Source: Paracrocinitomix mangrovi
Lineage (GTDB): Bacteria; Bacteroidota; Bacteroidia; Flavobacteriales_D; Crocinitomicaceae
DNA length: 64,000 bases
Direction: 5' to 3'
NCBI RefSeq assembly: GCF_019740355.2
Contig: NZ_CP091819.1
Coordinates: 2,170,001 to 2,234,000, forward strand
Part shown: positions 46,091 to 56,627 of the stretch, in pieces
Layout: each line of letters begins with the position of its first letter
Position numbering within the stretch: position 1 is the first letter of the stretch
Notes under the pieces: generated by a model
What the model was told of the DNA's origin: nothing
Seen by the model: the letters and a program-made list of their open reading frames with translations, nothing else
The model's database searches: none
Made by a program: the position numbers and the translations under genes

Positions 46091-47041
46091 ATGAGAATAA
46101 CAATATCATTGATAGTGTTGCTGATTAGCTTTAGTGCTACGGCTCAAAATCGCGTGAATTATAGTCAATACATGCACAATCACCAGATTTTTAATCCAGC
46201 CTACATAGATCAAACCAACAATATTGGAGGATCGGTTTTATACAGGAACCAATGGATGGGTATTGACGGCACTCCACAATCATTTATTGGAGATGTGTAT
46301 TATGGATTTAGAGGTCATAATTTCAATCTTCAATTTTTATATGATCAAATCACCGTTTTCAAGCATCTTGAAATTGGAGGATCATATAGCTATGCAATAA
46401 AACTTGGTAGAAATACGCAAATGGCATTTGGAATGAAAGCAAGTTTTAATCAGCAAACTGCCAACTATGATCAATTGACATTTTATGACGGTGTTGATCC
46501 ACAAATGGGAGGAACTGTTAAAAATATTGGTGTCAATTTTGGTGCAGGAATGTTTGTTAGAAGCAAACATTGGCACGTTGGATTTGGAGCACCTTATATC
46601 CTGAATAATGAAGTAATTGATCAAAACGATAAACTATTTAACAGTTTCCAGTATCAACATTTCTTTTTAACCGGTGGTTATAGATTTGTGGATGACTATT
46701 ACTTTAAATTCTATCCAACTGCCATGATCAAATGGACCAAAGGAGCTCCACTAGCCGCAAGTATTGATATGAATTTCTTGTTAAGCGAGCGTTTTTGGCT
46801 TTCTGGAGGATATAGAATTGATAATACGATTATTCTTTCGGCAGGAATTATCCTATGGAAGGATTTTAAAATCATTTATTCTTACGATTTAGGTTTAGGG
46901 AAAGTAAATAGATTTGGAGGAATGACGCATGAATTGTCTCTAGGTTACGGTGTTTCTATGTATAGAAACTCATTTGTAAAAAGAAAATTTGTGAAACGAA
47001 ACGGATGGCGTAAGAAAATACGTAGATCACGTTGGAAGTAA
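46091..47041 (+). CDS. PorP/SprF family type IX secretion system membrane protein
   Basis: The start at the ATG at 46091 gives a clean signal peptide (MRITISLIVLLISFSATAQ); a GTG overlapping the adhesin stop is a less likely alternative. The 316-residue protein has the PorP/SprF opening NRVNYSQYMHNHQIFNPAYID, the LYRNQWMGIDGTPQSFIGDVY region and regular amphipathic strands (HVGFGAPYIL, FFLTGGYRFV, WLSGGYRID, GLGKVNRFGGMTHELSLGY) of an outer-membrane barrel. SprF is needed for secretion of SprB. Genes of this family commonly follow type B T9SS cargo genes, so this is probably the dedicated surface-attachment partner of the giant adhesin. It ends in a basic tail (RKFVKRNGWRKKIRRSRWK). Confidence 0.93.
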   Translation: MRITISLIVLLISFSATAQNRVNYSQYMHNHQIFNPAYIDQTNNIGGSVLYRNQWMGIDGTPQSFIGDVYYGFRGHNFNLQFLYDQITVFKHLEIGGSYSYAIKLGRNTQMAFGMKASFNQQTANYDQLTFYDGVDPQMGGTVKNIGVNFGAGMFVRSKHWHVGFGAPYILNNEVIDQNDKLFNSFQYQHFFLTGGYRFVDDYYFKFYPTAMIKWTKGAPLAASIDMNFLLSERFWLSGGYRIDNTIILSAGIILWKDFKIIYSYDLGLGKVNRFGGMTHELSLGYGVSMYRNSFVKRKFVKRNGWRKKIRRSRWK

Positions 47042-47049
47042 ATCATTCT

Positions 47050-47057
47050 TATCTTCG
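47050..47057 (+). promoter_or_regulatory. -7 element candidate for kdsB
   Basis: TATCTTCG fits the TAnnTTxG pattern and ends six bases before the kdsB ATG at 47064. This implies a nearly leaderless transcript. Confidence 0.35.
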
Positions 47058-47063
47058 CATATC

Positions 47064-47786
47064 ATGAAAGTATTAGGTATTATTCCTTCCAGGTATGCGT
47101 CTAGCCGTTTTCCGGGTAAACCATTGATAGATATCAATGGAAAATCAATGATACAAAGAGTCTATGAAGGATCTATAAAATCAAAATTGATAGATCAAGT
47201 CATTGTTGCAACAGACGATCATAGAATTTTTAATCACGTGCAATCTTTTAAAGGTAAAGTGATGATGACATCTGAAAATCATCAAAATGGAACCGAACGT
47301 TGCGGAGAAGTGATTGAAGAATTTAGTGATTATGATGTTATTATTAATATCCAGGGAGATGAACCTTTAATAAAAGCCGAACAACTAGATGCTTTAATTG
47401 ATTCTTTTAACAATCCTGAAGTTCAAATTGCAACATTGATTAAAAAATTGAATGACCAAAAAGAAATTCAAAATCCCAACAGGATTAAAGTAGCTCTTGA
47501 TAAAAAACATAACGCACTTTACTTTAGTAGAAGTGTAATTCCTTACGGTGTCTCAATACAACATTATAAGCATATTGGAATTTATGCATGGAGAAAATCC
47601 ATACTGAAAGAATTACTAAAACTTGAGACCACAGAGATTGAAAAATCTGAGTCATTAGAACAACTAAGATGGTTATTTAATGGTTATCAAATCAAATGTA
47701 TTGAGACAACCATTGAAACACCCAATGTAGATACACCTAAGGATCTTGAAAAAGTAATTCACCTTATTGAAACACAAAATCTATAA
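47064..47786 (+). CDS. kdsB: 3-deoxy-manno-octulosonate cytidylyltransferase (CMP-Kdo synthetase)
   Basis: The 240-residue cytoplasmic enzyme activates Kdo with CTP for lipopolysaccharide core synthesis. The nucleotide-binding loop is IIPSRYASSRFPGKPL at the N-terminus. Further family motifs are VATDDHRIFNHV, TSENHQNGTERCGEV, INIQGDEPLI (metal-binding Asp), ALYFSRSVIPYG and HIGIYAWRKSIL. The C-terminal segment with ESLEQLRWLFNGYQIKC ends in the family's usual helix. Length is normal (about 240-250). Preceded by a close -7-like element, so it is probably transcribed separately from the adhesin-sprF pair. Confidence 0.97.
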   Translation: MKVLGIIPSRYASSRFPGKPLIDINGKSMIQRVYEGSIKSKLIDQVIVATDDHRIFNHVQSFKGKVMMTSENHQNGTERCGEVIEEFSDYDVIINIQGDEPLIKAEQLDALIDSFNNPEVQIATLIKKLNDQKEIQNPNRIKVALDKKHNALYFSRSVIPYGVSIQHYKHIGIYAWRKSILKELLKLETTEIEKSESLEQLRWLFNGYQIKCIETTIETPNVDTPKDLEKVIHLIETQNL

Positions 47787-47823
47787 GTTTTTTGTCAGTA
47801 TATGCTGAAATCTAAATAAAGTC

Positions 47824-47831
47824 TACCTTTG
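47824..47831 (+). promoter_or_regulatory. -7 element candidate for the pseudouridine synthase gene
   Basis: TACCTTTG is a full TAnnTTTG match 22 bases before the ATG at 47854. Confidence 0.42.
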
Positions 47832-47853
47832 TGCTTCCAATTTAAAAGAGGAT

Positions 47854-48693
47854 ATGGCTGATCAATCAAATAAAGGAGGGAAAAAACCCGTGAAGAGACT
47901 GGCAATGAAGGGAAAATCAAAGCCAAAAGGAGATTTCTCAAAACCAAAAAAGAAAAAAGGTGATCCTCTTCCGTCATTCAGTGATGAAGTTAGGCTGAAT
48001 AAATATATTGCAAATGCAGGAATTTGTTCAAGAAGGGAAGCAGACGTTTTAATTAAAACCGGCGTAGTAGAAGTGAATGGTAAAACCATCACTGAAATGG
48101 GTTATAAAGTTAAACCCGGAGATGAAGTTAGATATGATGGTGCCATCATTAGAGCGGAAAAAAAACAATATGTATTGTTAAATAAGCCTAAGAACTTCAT
48201 AACTACAATGGAAGATCCTCAAGGTAGAAAAACAGCCTACGAATTGGTTGCCAAAGCCTGTAAAGAAAGAATATATCCTGTTGGTAGATTGGACAGAAAC
48301 ACTACCGGTTTATTGTTATTTACAAATGATGGTGATTTGGCTAAAAAATTGACTCATCCTAGATATCAGGTTTCAAAACTTTACCATGTGTCTTTGAATA
48401 AACCAATTGATGTTGACACACTCAACTCACTGACACAAGGAGTAACTTTAGATGACGGTTCATTTGTAAAAGCTGATAAGGTTGAATTGATTGCAGATTC
48501 AAAAAACAAAGAAGCCGGAATTGAATTACACTCAGGAAAAAACAGAGTTGTAAGAAGAATGTTTGAAGCTGTTGGTTTTACTGTTGTTAAATTAGACAGA
48601 GTAAAATTCGCACATCTTACTAAAAAAGATTTACCTAGAGGAGAATACAGACATCTTACTGAAAAAGAGGTGAGTTTTCTAAAAATGAGCTAA
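47854..48693 (+). CDS. RsuA/RluB-family rRNA pseudouridine synthase
   Basis: The 279-residue protein has a very basic N-terminal extension (GGKKPVKRLAMKGKSKPKG...KPKKKKG, about residues 8-38), then an S4 RNA-binding domain (about 45-100, RLNKYIANAGICSRREADVLI and VNGKTITEMGYKVKPGDEV). The catalytic domain has YPVGRLDRNTTGLLLFTNDG with catalytic Asp147, and later SGKNRVVRRMFEAVGF, the RsuA/RluB-specific motif II. It isomerises a uridine in ribosomal RNA; RluB (23S) is more likely than RsuA by the NTTGLL form, but this cannot be fixed by eye. The stop overlaps the convergent gene by four bases. Confidence 0.92.
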   Translation: MADQSNKGGKKPVKRLAMKGKSKPKGDFSKPKKKKGDPLPSFSDEVRLNKYIANAGICSRREADVLIKTGVVEVNGKTITEMGYKVKPGDEVRYDGAIIRAEKKQYVLLNKPKNFITTMEDPQGRKTAYELVAKACKERIYPVGRLDRNTTGLLLFTNDGDLAKKLTHPRYQVSKLYHVSLNKPIDVDTLNSLTQGVTLDDGSFVKADKVELIADSKNKEAGIELHSGKNRVVRRMFEAVGFTVVKLDRVKFAHLTKKDLPRGEYRHLTEKEVSFLKMS

Positions 48694-49472
48694 TTCCTCT
48701 TTTCAAAAGGAATTAAAATTACGTTTTCTGCTGGTTCTTCATAACCCATAGAATATTCAATTAGGTATAACCAATAGTGATTTCCTAATGGAGATTTTAT
48801 AAATCCATGAATTTCATAAAAAAGGTAATCTGTATAATTACCAAAAGTATCCATTGCCCAGCCATCTGCATTTAAAGCGTTTGTTTTTGAATATATAGCA
48901 CGTTTTGATTTACCAGTGAAACGGATATAAATGTTGATCAATTCATCCATTCTAATCCCTCTTTCTTTAGAAGTATCTTTTTCAACTGTTATTTTAAAAC
49001 CAAAATTTGAGCTAATTTCTATAGGTTTTACAGCTTGTTTCAAATCCCTTTTTATACCATACAAATCCATTAATTTGATAATGGTATCTTTATTTTGAGC
49101 CCAGTATTTGTGTTTAAAAAAGCTGTATCCCCAAAACAATGAATCTTCCGCTTCATTAGGAATTTCTTGTTCATTGTAAGAAATGGTGTCTTCCTCAAAA
49201 TTATAAGTAGTGCCCATTGAAAACTCAGGAACCCCATTTCTGTTCTTATGAATGATAAAATTAAAGTCATAAATCTCCGCACCTCCCATAACATTCATAT
49301 CCTGATAGATATAAGCAAAGTGACCTTCTTTAGAGTAACCTAGAGGATAAATTACGGTGTAGGCATTTTCGTCATACTTCCCCACAATTTCTACATGAGG
49401 TGCAATCGTATCTACTTGTGAAAAAGCAGAATTGAGCAAGCATCCAAATAATATTAAAAGAATTAACCTCAT
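48690..49472 (-). CDS. secreted protein of unknown function
   Basis: The 260-residue precursor begins with a signal peptide (MRLILLILFGCLLNSAFSQ). A cysteine at position 11 lies in GCLLN but is not followed by a lipobox pattern, so a type I signal is favoured. The mature part has mixed charged and aromatic segments (HFAYIYQDMNVMGGAEIYDF, YWAQNKDTIIKLMDLYG, GNHYWLYLIEYSMGYEEP). No domain is recognised. It overlaps the pseudouridine synthase gene by four bases at the 3' end and lies 35 bases downstream of the GH18 T9SS gene. Confidence 0.65.
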   Translation of the reverse strand: MRLILLILFGCLLNSAFSQVDTIAPHVEIVGKYDENAYTVIYPLGYSKEGHFAYIYQDMNVMGGAEIYDFNFIIHKNRNGVPEFSMGTTYNFEEDTISYNEQEIPNEAEDSLFWGYSFFKHKYWAQNKDTIIKLMDLYGIKRDLKQAVKPIEISSNFGFKITVEKDTSKERGIRMDELINIYIRFTGKSKRAIYSKTNALNADGWAMDTFGNYTDYLFYEIHGFIKSPLGNHYWLYLIEYSMGYEEPAENVILIPFEKRN

Positions 49473-49507
49473 GCCGGATTTTACAGCAATAAGTTAGCCA
49501 AATTCAA

Positions 49508-51769
49508 TTACTTTTTAATCAGTAAGTGATTTTCTGTACCCTCCGTTGTTAGAATTTCCAAGATATACGTGCCTGCAGCAAGTTTTGATAAATCAGAAAT
49601 AACCTTTAGTTCTGAAGCCACAGCAGAAGATTCATATATCAGTTTTCCACTTGCATCCACTAATCTTATTCCTTTAACTGCACTTAAGTCTCCTTGTAAA
49701 ATTATTTGATCAATAAACGGATTTGGATACACCCCAAATAATTTAAAATGTTGATCTGACAATCCTACATTATCAATAACCTGAACAGTTTGAACAAGGG
49801 TGTCATTTGGACAAACACCATTAAAACTTATTAATGTAACTATGTAATCTCCGGCAGCAGCATAATTATTCCATGGATTAGCATCTGACGAAGTATTTCC
49901 ATCACCAAAATCCCATTCATAAATACTGGCATTGGTAGAATTATTAGTAAAATAAATCGCAGAATTTGGCATAGTCACTGGACTATTACTTGTAAAATCT
50001 GCAGTTGGTTGTCCTGTAACGTTCACCGTTATTTGTTGCGTCATTGTATTTGTATCACCAGCATCAATAGCGTTTAATGTCACATTGTATGTCCCAGAAG
50101 CAAAATATGTCACTAATGGGTCTGTATCTGTGCTTGTAGCAGGCGTTCCATTCTGAAATTCCCAATAATAAGATGATGATGCTGTAGAAGTGTTAGTAAA
50201 CTGAATTGTTTCTCCCTGACAGAAAGTAGTATTTGTAGGCAAGGTGAAATTAGGTTGAGGATTTGCTGCTACACAAGTATAATCAGCATTCCAACCTGCA
50301 CCTACTGTAGCACCGTCTGATTTCCAATAGAATGTAATATCTCCAGTTGATGTAGAAAAACTTCCAGGTGAATTTGTACCCGTATAAGCTCCAATTAAAG
50401 GTGAGGCTGTAGAAGCACCATCATAAATGAATAAAGTATCATATCCTACCTCAACACTAAATGAAGTAAAGTTTAAGTCGATACTTGTAGCACCATCAGG
50501 TGAAAGCGTCCAGGTATAATCCTCATCATTGTAATAGTTCTTAGTGGGTCCACCAAAATCATGAATTGTTCCGGAACAAGGATCCACTTTACAATCAGTC
50601 AAGTTGTTTTCAATGGCTGTCCATAACTCATTGTATCCATTGTCATATCCTAATGCCCAAATTCCAATTCCAGCTATTCCAGATTGATTAATGTGTTGTA
50701 ATCTTTTGTCAAATCCATTCTCCAAAGTAATAAAACACTGTTTGTTTCCTCCACTGTTGAACGCGTAAATATCCGTGTAGCTATCTGCATCCCAGGTATA
50801 ATTACCCGTCGAATAATTTCCGCTTGTATTGTTTTTAACATAAGCAAATGTTCGGGCTACTCCTGAACCGGTTGTAGATGAAGGAATATTCAAATCATTA
50901 GTCGGCCATTCATATCCATAATATGGGAGTCCCATTACTAACTTATTGGACGAACATCCTTGATCTAAGTAGTAAGTAATTGTCTTTGACAAAGTGTAAT
51001 TGTAAGTTGATCCAAAATGATACAATGGATCACATGGGCCTGTGTTTCCACTTCCTTGATAGTAATAAGCATATCCCATTACTATAAAATGATCTACCAC
51101 CGGATCCATTATTTGAAAATCAAAAACGTTACTCCAATCAACAGCATATAAAACTGTGCTCACTTCTGAACCTGGAATTGCCGTGTGCATTTGGTTTGAT
51201 AGATCCACCATAAAGTTGGCAAAATTGGTTTTTTGAGCAGCAGGTAATCCTTCAAAATCAATATTTACACCATGCGCTCCCCTATCCTGAACCAATGTAA
51301 TAAGATTAGAAATTAAGTTTTGTTTAGCTGTATTGTTTGTTAAAAAAGTAGTTAAACCCGTTCCTCCAAACAATGTAACACAAAGTGTCACCTTCACATT
51401 ATTTGCCAAAGCAGAGTCAACGGCATCTGAAGTTGCCCAACCATGCGTAGTTAAAGGATTTCCTGTATTGGCATCAACTTCATATGAGAAAAAAGAAAAG
51501 TGGCTAAGCAGGTTCCAATCATAATTATTGTAGGCAGATCCAACCCAATATGGATGCCAACCATATACTACTTTGTTAAGTGTACAGGTAGAACTTCTTT
51601 GATCAGCAAAATCATACTTTTTTGTATTGACATTTTGCTCATACCATTCGGTAGATTTTTGTTGTGCATTATAATATACTTGCTGTTCATGATGAATAGA
51701 AGTAAATTGTTGTGCATTGAGATGGTTGAAAAATAATACAACTGTCAATAGTAAGATGAGCTTTTTCAT
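49508..51769 (-). CDS. secreted GH18 glycosidase-like protein with CUB, two PKD domains and T9SS sorting domain
   Basis: The start is the ATG at 51769 (MKKLILLLTVVLFFNHLNAQ signal peptide); a TTG three codons earlier is less likely. The 753-residue product has a GH18 barrel (about 65-395) with the strand-4 motif HGVNIDFEG: Asp171 and the acid Glu173 are kept, while the first Asp of the usual DGxDxDxE is His/Asn here. A CUB domain follows (about 405-515, GTIHDFGGPTKNYYNDEDYTW, DTLFIYDGAS), then two PKD domains (YYWEFQNGTPATSTDTDP; YEWDFGDGNTSSDANPW) and a type A T9SS domain (GVYPNPFIDQIIL...LAAGTYILEI). It is probably a surface or released enzyme on chitin-like or peptidoglycan-like glycans, closer to spore-type YaaH/GH18 than to classical chitinases (inference). 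Confidence 0.9.
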   Translation of the reverse strand: MKKLILLLTVVLFFNHLNAQQFTSIHHEQQVYYNAQQKSTEWYEQNVNTKKYDFADQRSSTCTLNKVVYGWHPYWVGSAYNNYDWNLLSHFSFFSYEVDANTGNPLTTHGWATSDAVDSALANNVKVTLCVTLFGGTGLTTFLTNNTAKQNLISNLITLVQDRGAHGVNIDFEGLPAAQKTNFANFMVDLSNQMHTAIPGSEVSTVLYAVDWSNVFDFQIMDPVVDHFIVMGYAYYYQGSGNTGPCDPLYHFGSTYNYTLSKTITYYLDQGCSSNKLVMGLPYYGYEWPTNDLNIPSSTTGSGVARTFAYVKNNTSGNYSTGNYTWDADSYTDIYAFNSGGNKQCFITLENGFDKRLQHINQSGIAGIGIWALGYDNGYNELWTAIENNLTDCKVDPCSGTIHDFGGPTKNYYNDEDYTWTLSPDGATSIDLNFTSFSVEVGYDTLFIYDGASTASPLIGAYTGTNSPGSFSTSTGDITFYWKSDGATVGAGWNADYTCVAANPQPNFTLPTNTTFCQGETIQFTNTSTASSSYYWEFQNGTPATSTDTDPLVTYFASGTYNVTLNAIDAGDTNTMTQQITVNVTGQPTADFTSNSPVTMPNSAIYFTNNSTNASIYEWDFGDGNTSSDANPWNNYAAAGDYIVTLISFNGVCPNDTLVQTVQVIDNVGLSDQHFKLFGVYPNPFIDQIILQGDLSAVKGIRLVDASGKLIYESSAVASELKVISDLSKLAAGTYILEILTTEGTENHLLIKK

Positions 51770-51938
51770 TAGGTTCAAAATTTTGCGGTGACTAAGATAG
51801 TGTCTTTGAACTAGTTTGCCTAGTAAAACAAGCTATTAGAATGGTGATTTTCCTCTGTTTTCTAATTTAAAATGATTTAGGTGGTCAAATGATTTTTTCA
51901 ATTGAGAATCAGGCAAAGCACTAATAAATAGATTTAAC

Positions 51939-51946
51939 TATTTTTG
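51939..51946 (+). promoter_or_regulatory. -7 element candidate for the purine-catabolism operon
   Basis: TATTTTTG is a full TAnnTTTG match 27 bases before the adenine deaminase ATG. The 195-base gap upstream holds no other recognised signal. Confidence 0.42.
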
Positions 51947-51961
51947 ATCCACACTACTTAA

Positions 51962-52995
<1,034 letters not shown>

Positions 52996-52996
<1 letters not shown>

Positions 52997-54381
52997 TGGT
53001 AGCGTTTATATTAAATAATGAATTGGTTAAAACTGAACTACCGACAGGTTCATTGTTGCTAGACCTTATCAGGTATGACAAATGTTTAACCGGAACTAAA
53101 ATTGGTTGCCGAGAAGGAGATTGTGGCGCCTGTACAGTTTTAATTGGAACTTTGAAAGATGGCAAGATTCAATATGAAAATGCCACTTCATGTTTAACAC
53201 CAATTGGAAATGTGCAAGGAAAGCATGTTGTTACCATTGAAGGATTGAACATGGACGATTTGACTCCAGTTCAGCAATATATGGTTAAAGAATCCGGTAC
53301 ACAATGCGGATTTTGTACAGTTGGATTTGTCGTTTCATTATCCGGATTTTGTTTGGCAAATAAAAATGCTACTTACGAAGATGTCATTGCTTCTATTGAT
53401 GGAAACATTTGTAGATGTACCGGCTATAAATCCATTGAAAGAGCAGCACAGCACATTACAGACGAATTGAAAGGAAAAGATACTGATCAAACTGTAAATT
53501 GGTTAGTTGATCAACAATTCATACCATCATATTTTAACACAATAGCTGAAAGATTAGCTGAGATCAATAATAATTCGTTGAAAGGAGAAGGTAAAATAGT
53601 TGGTGGGGGAACAGATCTTTATGTACAGCAACCGGATGATCTGATAGTTCAAAACGTAAATCACATCTCTAATTATCCAAATTTGAAGGTGATAAAAGTG
53701 ATGGATGGTATTTGTACCGTTGGAGGCGGAACTACTGTATCTGACATTTTAAATAACACCTCATTTAATGAGATGTTTCCAAGGTTGAAAGAACACCTTA
53801 AATTGGTTTCATCTTCACCTATTCGGAATATTTCTACCCTTGCCGGGAACTTTGTAAATGCTTCTCCTATTGGGGACATGACCGCCTTTTTCCTGGCATT
53901 GAATGCTAAAATCACTTTTGAAAATGATCGATCTATTTATTTGAAAGACCTTTACAAAGGTTACAAGGATCTGGACATGGAGAAGAATGAGATGATCAAA
54001 AACATCTCCTTTAAAGTACCATCTAAAAATGCTCAATTCAACCTTGAAAAAGTGAGTAAACGAATCCATTTGGATATTGCTTCTGTCAATACAGCTGCTT
54101 TGATTGAAGTTGAAAATGAAATAATTGTAAACGCAAATATATCAGCAGGAGGTGTAGGACCTATTCCAACTTATTTAGATAATACATGCTCTTTTCTTAT
54201 TGGAAAGAATTTAAATGCTGAAACTATAGTGGAGGCAAATAAAGTATTGCAAAAAGAGATCAGTCCTATTACAGATGTAAGAGGAACAGAAGATTATAAA
54301 CGACTACTGTTAAGACAGCTTTTCTTTGCGCATTTCATTACGTTGTATCCTGAAAAAATTGCATTGGAGGAGATGGTATGA
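52996..54381 (+). CDS. xdhA: xanthine dehydrogenase small subunit (2Fe-2S and FAD domains)
   Basis: The 461-residue protein joins two [2Fe-2S] domains and an FAD domain. Cluster ligands are Cys38, Cys43, Cys46 (CREGDCGAC) and Cys66, then Cys104, Cys107 (CGFC) and Cys139, Cys141 (CRC). The FAD-binding part (about 190-370) has IVGGGTDLYVQ and the SSPIRNISTLAGNFVNASPIGD motif; a CO_deh_flav_C-like domain ends it. Electrons pass from molybdopterin through the clusters to FAD and NAD. The start is GTG, overlapping the TAG of the deaminase gene by one base. Its end overlaps the large-subunit start by four bases (ATGA), so the subunits are co-translated. Confidence 0.95.
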
Positions 54382-56627
54382 AGAATATAGATGCAAAAGG
54401 TCACGTAACAGGTAAGTCTATTTATGTAGACGATATACAACCCATTAAAGGAACTTTATTTGGAGCAGTTTTTACATCTCCTAAAGCACATGGTGAGATC
54501 CTTTCAGTGGATTACAGCAAAGCATTGGCCTATCCCGGAGTTAAAACAATCATCACACATAAAGATATACCAGGTGAAAATCAGATTGGTGGAATTTTAC
54601 CTGACGAAGACCTGTTTGCCGACAAAGAAGTTCATTTTCAAGGTCATCCTATAGCATTGGTATTAGCAGAATCAGAATTGATTGCTTTTGAAGCCAGAAA
54701 GTTGATTGAAATTGAGATCAAGGAAAAAGAAGTTATTGTTGATCCCAGAGTAGCAAAAGAAAAAGGTTCGTTGATCATTCCACCAAGAACATTTAATCTG
54801 GGAGATGTGGATTCTACTTGGGATCAATGCACCTACATTTTTGAGGGAAAAGCTGACACTAACGGGCAAGAACACTTGTATATTGAAACGCAAGGAGCCT
54901 ATGCGCAACCCATGGAGAATGGAAATATTCGTTTATCATCCTCTACACAGGGGCCAACAGCAGTTCAAAGAGCGGCAGCCAGGGTTTTAGGCGTTGGAAT
55001 GCATAAAATTGAAGTAGATGTTGTTCGATTAGGAGGTGGATTTGGAGGAAAAGAAGATCAAGCAACACCTTGGGCGGTAATGGCTGCCTTGGCCTGTTAT
55101 GTTATTGAAAAACCGGTAAAAGTGATTCTTCACCGAATGGATGACATGAAGATGACCGGTAAAAGACATCCCTATAGTTCTGATTACAAAATAGGATTGT
55201 CAAAAGACCTAAAAATTCTGGCGTACGAAGCTACTTTTTATCAGAATGCAGGAGCAGCTGCAGATCTTTCTCCGGCTGTAATGGAAAGAACACTTTTCCA
55301 TTCAACCAACTCTTATTTTGTGCCTAATGTAAAAGCTACGGCCTATTCGTGTAAAACAAATCTTCCTCCTAACACAGCCTTTAGAGGATTTGGAGGACCG
55401 CAAGGTATGTTTGTAATGGAATCGGCAATTGCACATGCTGCAAAGGAAATTGGAATACCATCATTTGAAATTCAAAAAGTCAATTTGTTAGATGAAGGAG
55501 ATGAATTCCCTTATGGACAAATTGCAGAAGGTGTTGAGTTGAAGAAGATTTGGAATGAGATGGAAACCACCAATCTTATTTCATCTACTAGACAAGCAAT
55601 TGAAGATTATAATGCCAGAAATAAAGACTCCAAAAAAGGAATGTCTTTAATGCCTATATCTTTTGGAATTTCGTTTACAAAAACGTCCATGAATCAGGCT
55701 CGATCATTAGTTCACATTTACAGTGACGGAACAGTTGGAGTTAGTACAGGTGCTGTAGAAATGGGACAAGGTGTAAACACCAAAATGTTGCAAATAGCTG
55801 CCGGGATGTTTGGAATTGATCCATCTAGGGTTAAACTTGAATCTACCAATACTACCAGAGTAGCTAACACATCACCTTCGGCGGCAAGTGCCACTGCAGA
55901 TTTGAATGGTAAAGCATTACAAGTAGCTTGCTCAGCTTTGATTGGCAGATTAAAAGATCACGCAGCCAAATGTTTTGATGTAACTATTGATGACATAAAG
56001 TTTGAAAAAGGACTTTTTTCCAATTCCCAAAATACATCATCTTTGAATTGGAAGCAGATGATAGAATCTGCATTTATGGCCAGAATTTCACTTACAGAAA
56101 ATGGTCATTATGCCACTCCGATTATCAATTTTGATCCAACAAAAGAAAAAGGACATCCATTTGCCTATCATGTATATGGTTTAGCATTAACAGAAGTAAC
56201 TGTAGACTGTATTAGAGGAACCTATGATTTTGACGCCGTTCATATTATTCATGACTTTGGAAAAAGTATGAATATGGATGTTGATTTGGGTCAAATTGAA
56301 GGTGGTTTGGTTCAAGGAATAGGCTGGATGACTTGCGAAGAAATCGATTATGATGAAAATGGAAGATTAAGATCAAATTCATTATCTACCTACAAAGTTC
56401 CGGACATTTATTCTGTTCCAAAAGTAATTGATGTAAAAGGGGTGACAGCTGAAGGAAGCGAATTAGCAATTTTGAAATCAAAAGCTGTTGGAGAACCTCC
56501 ATTAATGTATGGAATTGGAGCATATTTTGCTATTGAAGATGCAGTAAAAGCATTCAACCCAAATTATATCCCAAGATTTAACGCACCTTTCACCCATGAA
56601 AAGGTATTGATGGGATTATACAGCTGA
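54378..56627 (+). CDS. xdhB: xanthine dehydrogenase molybdopterin-binding subunit
   Basis: The 749-residue subunit holds the molybdenum cofactor and oxidises hypoxanthine to xanthine and xanthine to urate. Recognisable parts are the N-terminal GKSIYVDDI segment, VRLGGGFGGKEDQ, TAFRGFGGPQGMFVMES, GAVEMGQGVNTKMLQIA, NTSPSAASATADLNG and the catalytic glutamate, Glu706, in AVGEPPLMYGIGAYFA. The FGGPQG motif after the invariant Arg is as expected for purine-oxidising enzymes. It overlaps xdhA by four bases and the next membrane-protein gene by one base (TGATG). Confidence 0.95.
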   Translation: MKNIDAKGHVTGKSIYVDDIQPIKGTLFGAVFTSPKAHGEILSVDYSKALAYPGVKTIITHKDIPGENQIGGILPDEDLFADKEVHFQGHPIALVLAESELIAFEARKLIEIEIKEKEVIVDPRVAKEKGSLIIPPRTFNLGDVDSTWDQCTYIFEGKADTNGQEHLYIETQGAYAQPMENGNIRLSSSTQGPTAVQRAAARVLGVGMHKIEVDVVRLGGGFGGKEDQATPWAVMAALACYVIEKPVKVILHRMDDMKMTGKRHPYSSDYKIGLSKDLKILAYEATFYQNAGAAADLSPAVMERTLFHSTNSYFVPNVKATAYSCKTNLPPNTAFRGFGGPQGMFVMESAIAHAAKEIGIPSFEIQKVNLLDEGDEFPYGQIAEGVELKKIWNEMETTNLISSTRQAIEDYNARNKDSKKGMSLMPISFGISFTKTSMNQARSLVHIYSDGTVGVSTGAVEMGQGVNTKMLQIAAGMFGIDPSRVKLESTNTTRVANTSPSAASATADLNGKALQVACSALIGRLKDHAAKCFDVTIDDIKFEKGLFSNSQNTSSLNWKQMIESAFMARISLTENGHYATPIINFDPTKEKGHPFAYHVYGLALTEVTVDCIRGTYDFDAVHIIHDFGKSMNMDVDLGQIEGGLVQGIGWMTCEEIDYDENGRLRSNSLSTYKVPDIYSVPKVIDVKGVTAEGSELAILKSKAVGEPPLMYGIGAYFAIEDAVKAFNPNYIPRFNAPFTHEKVLMGLYS

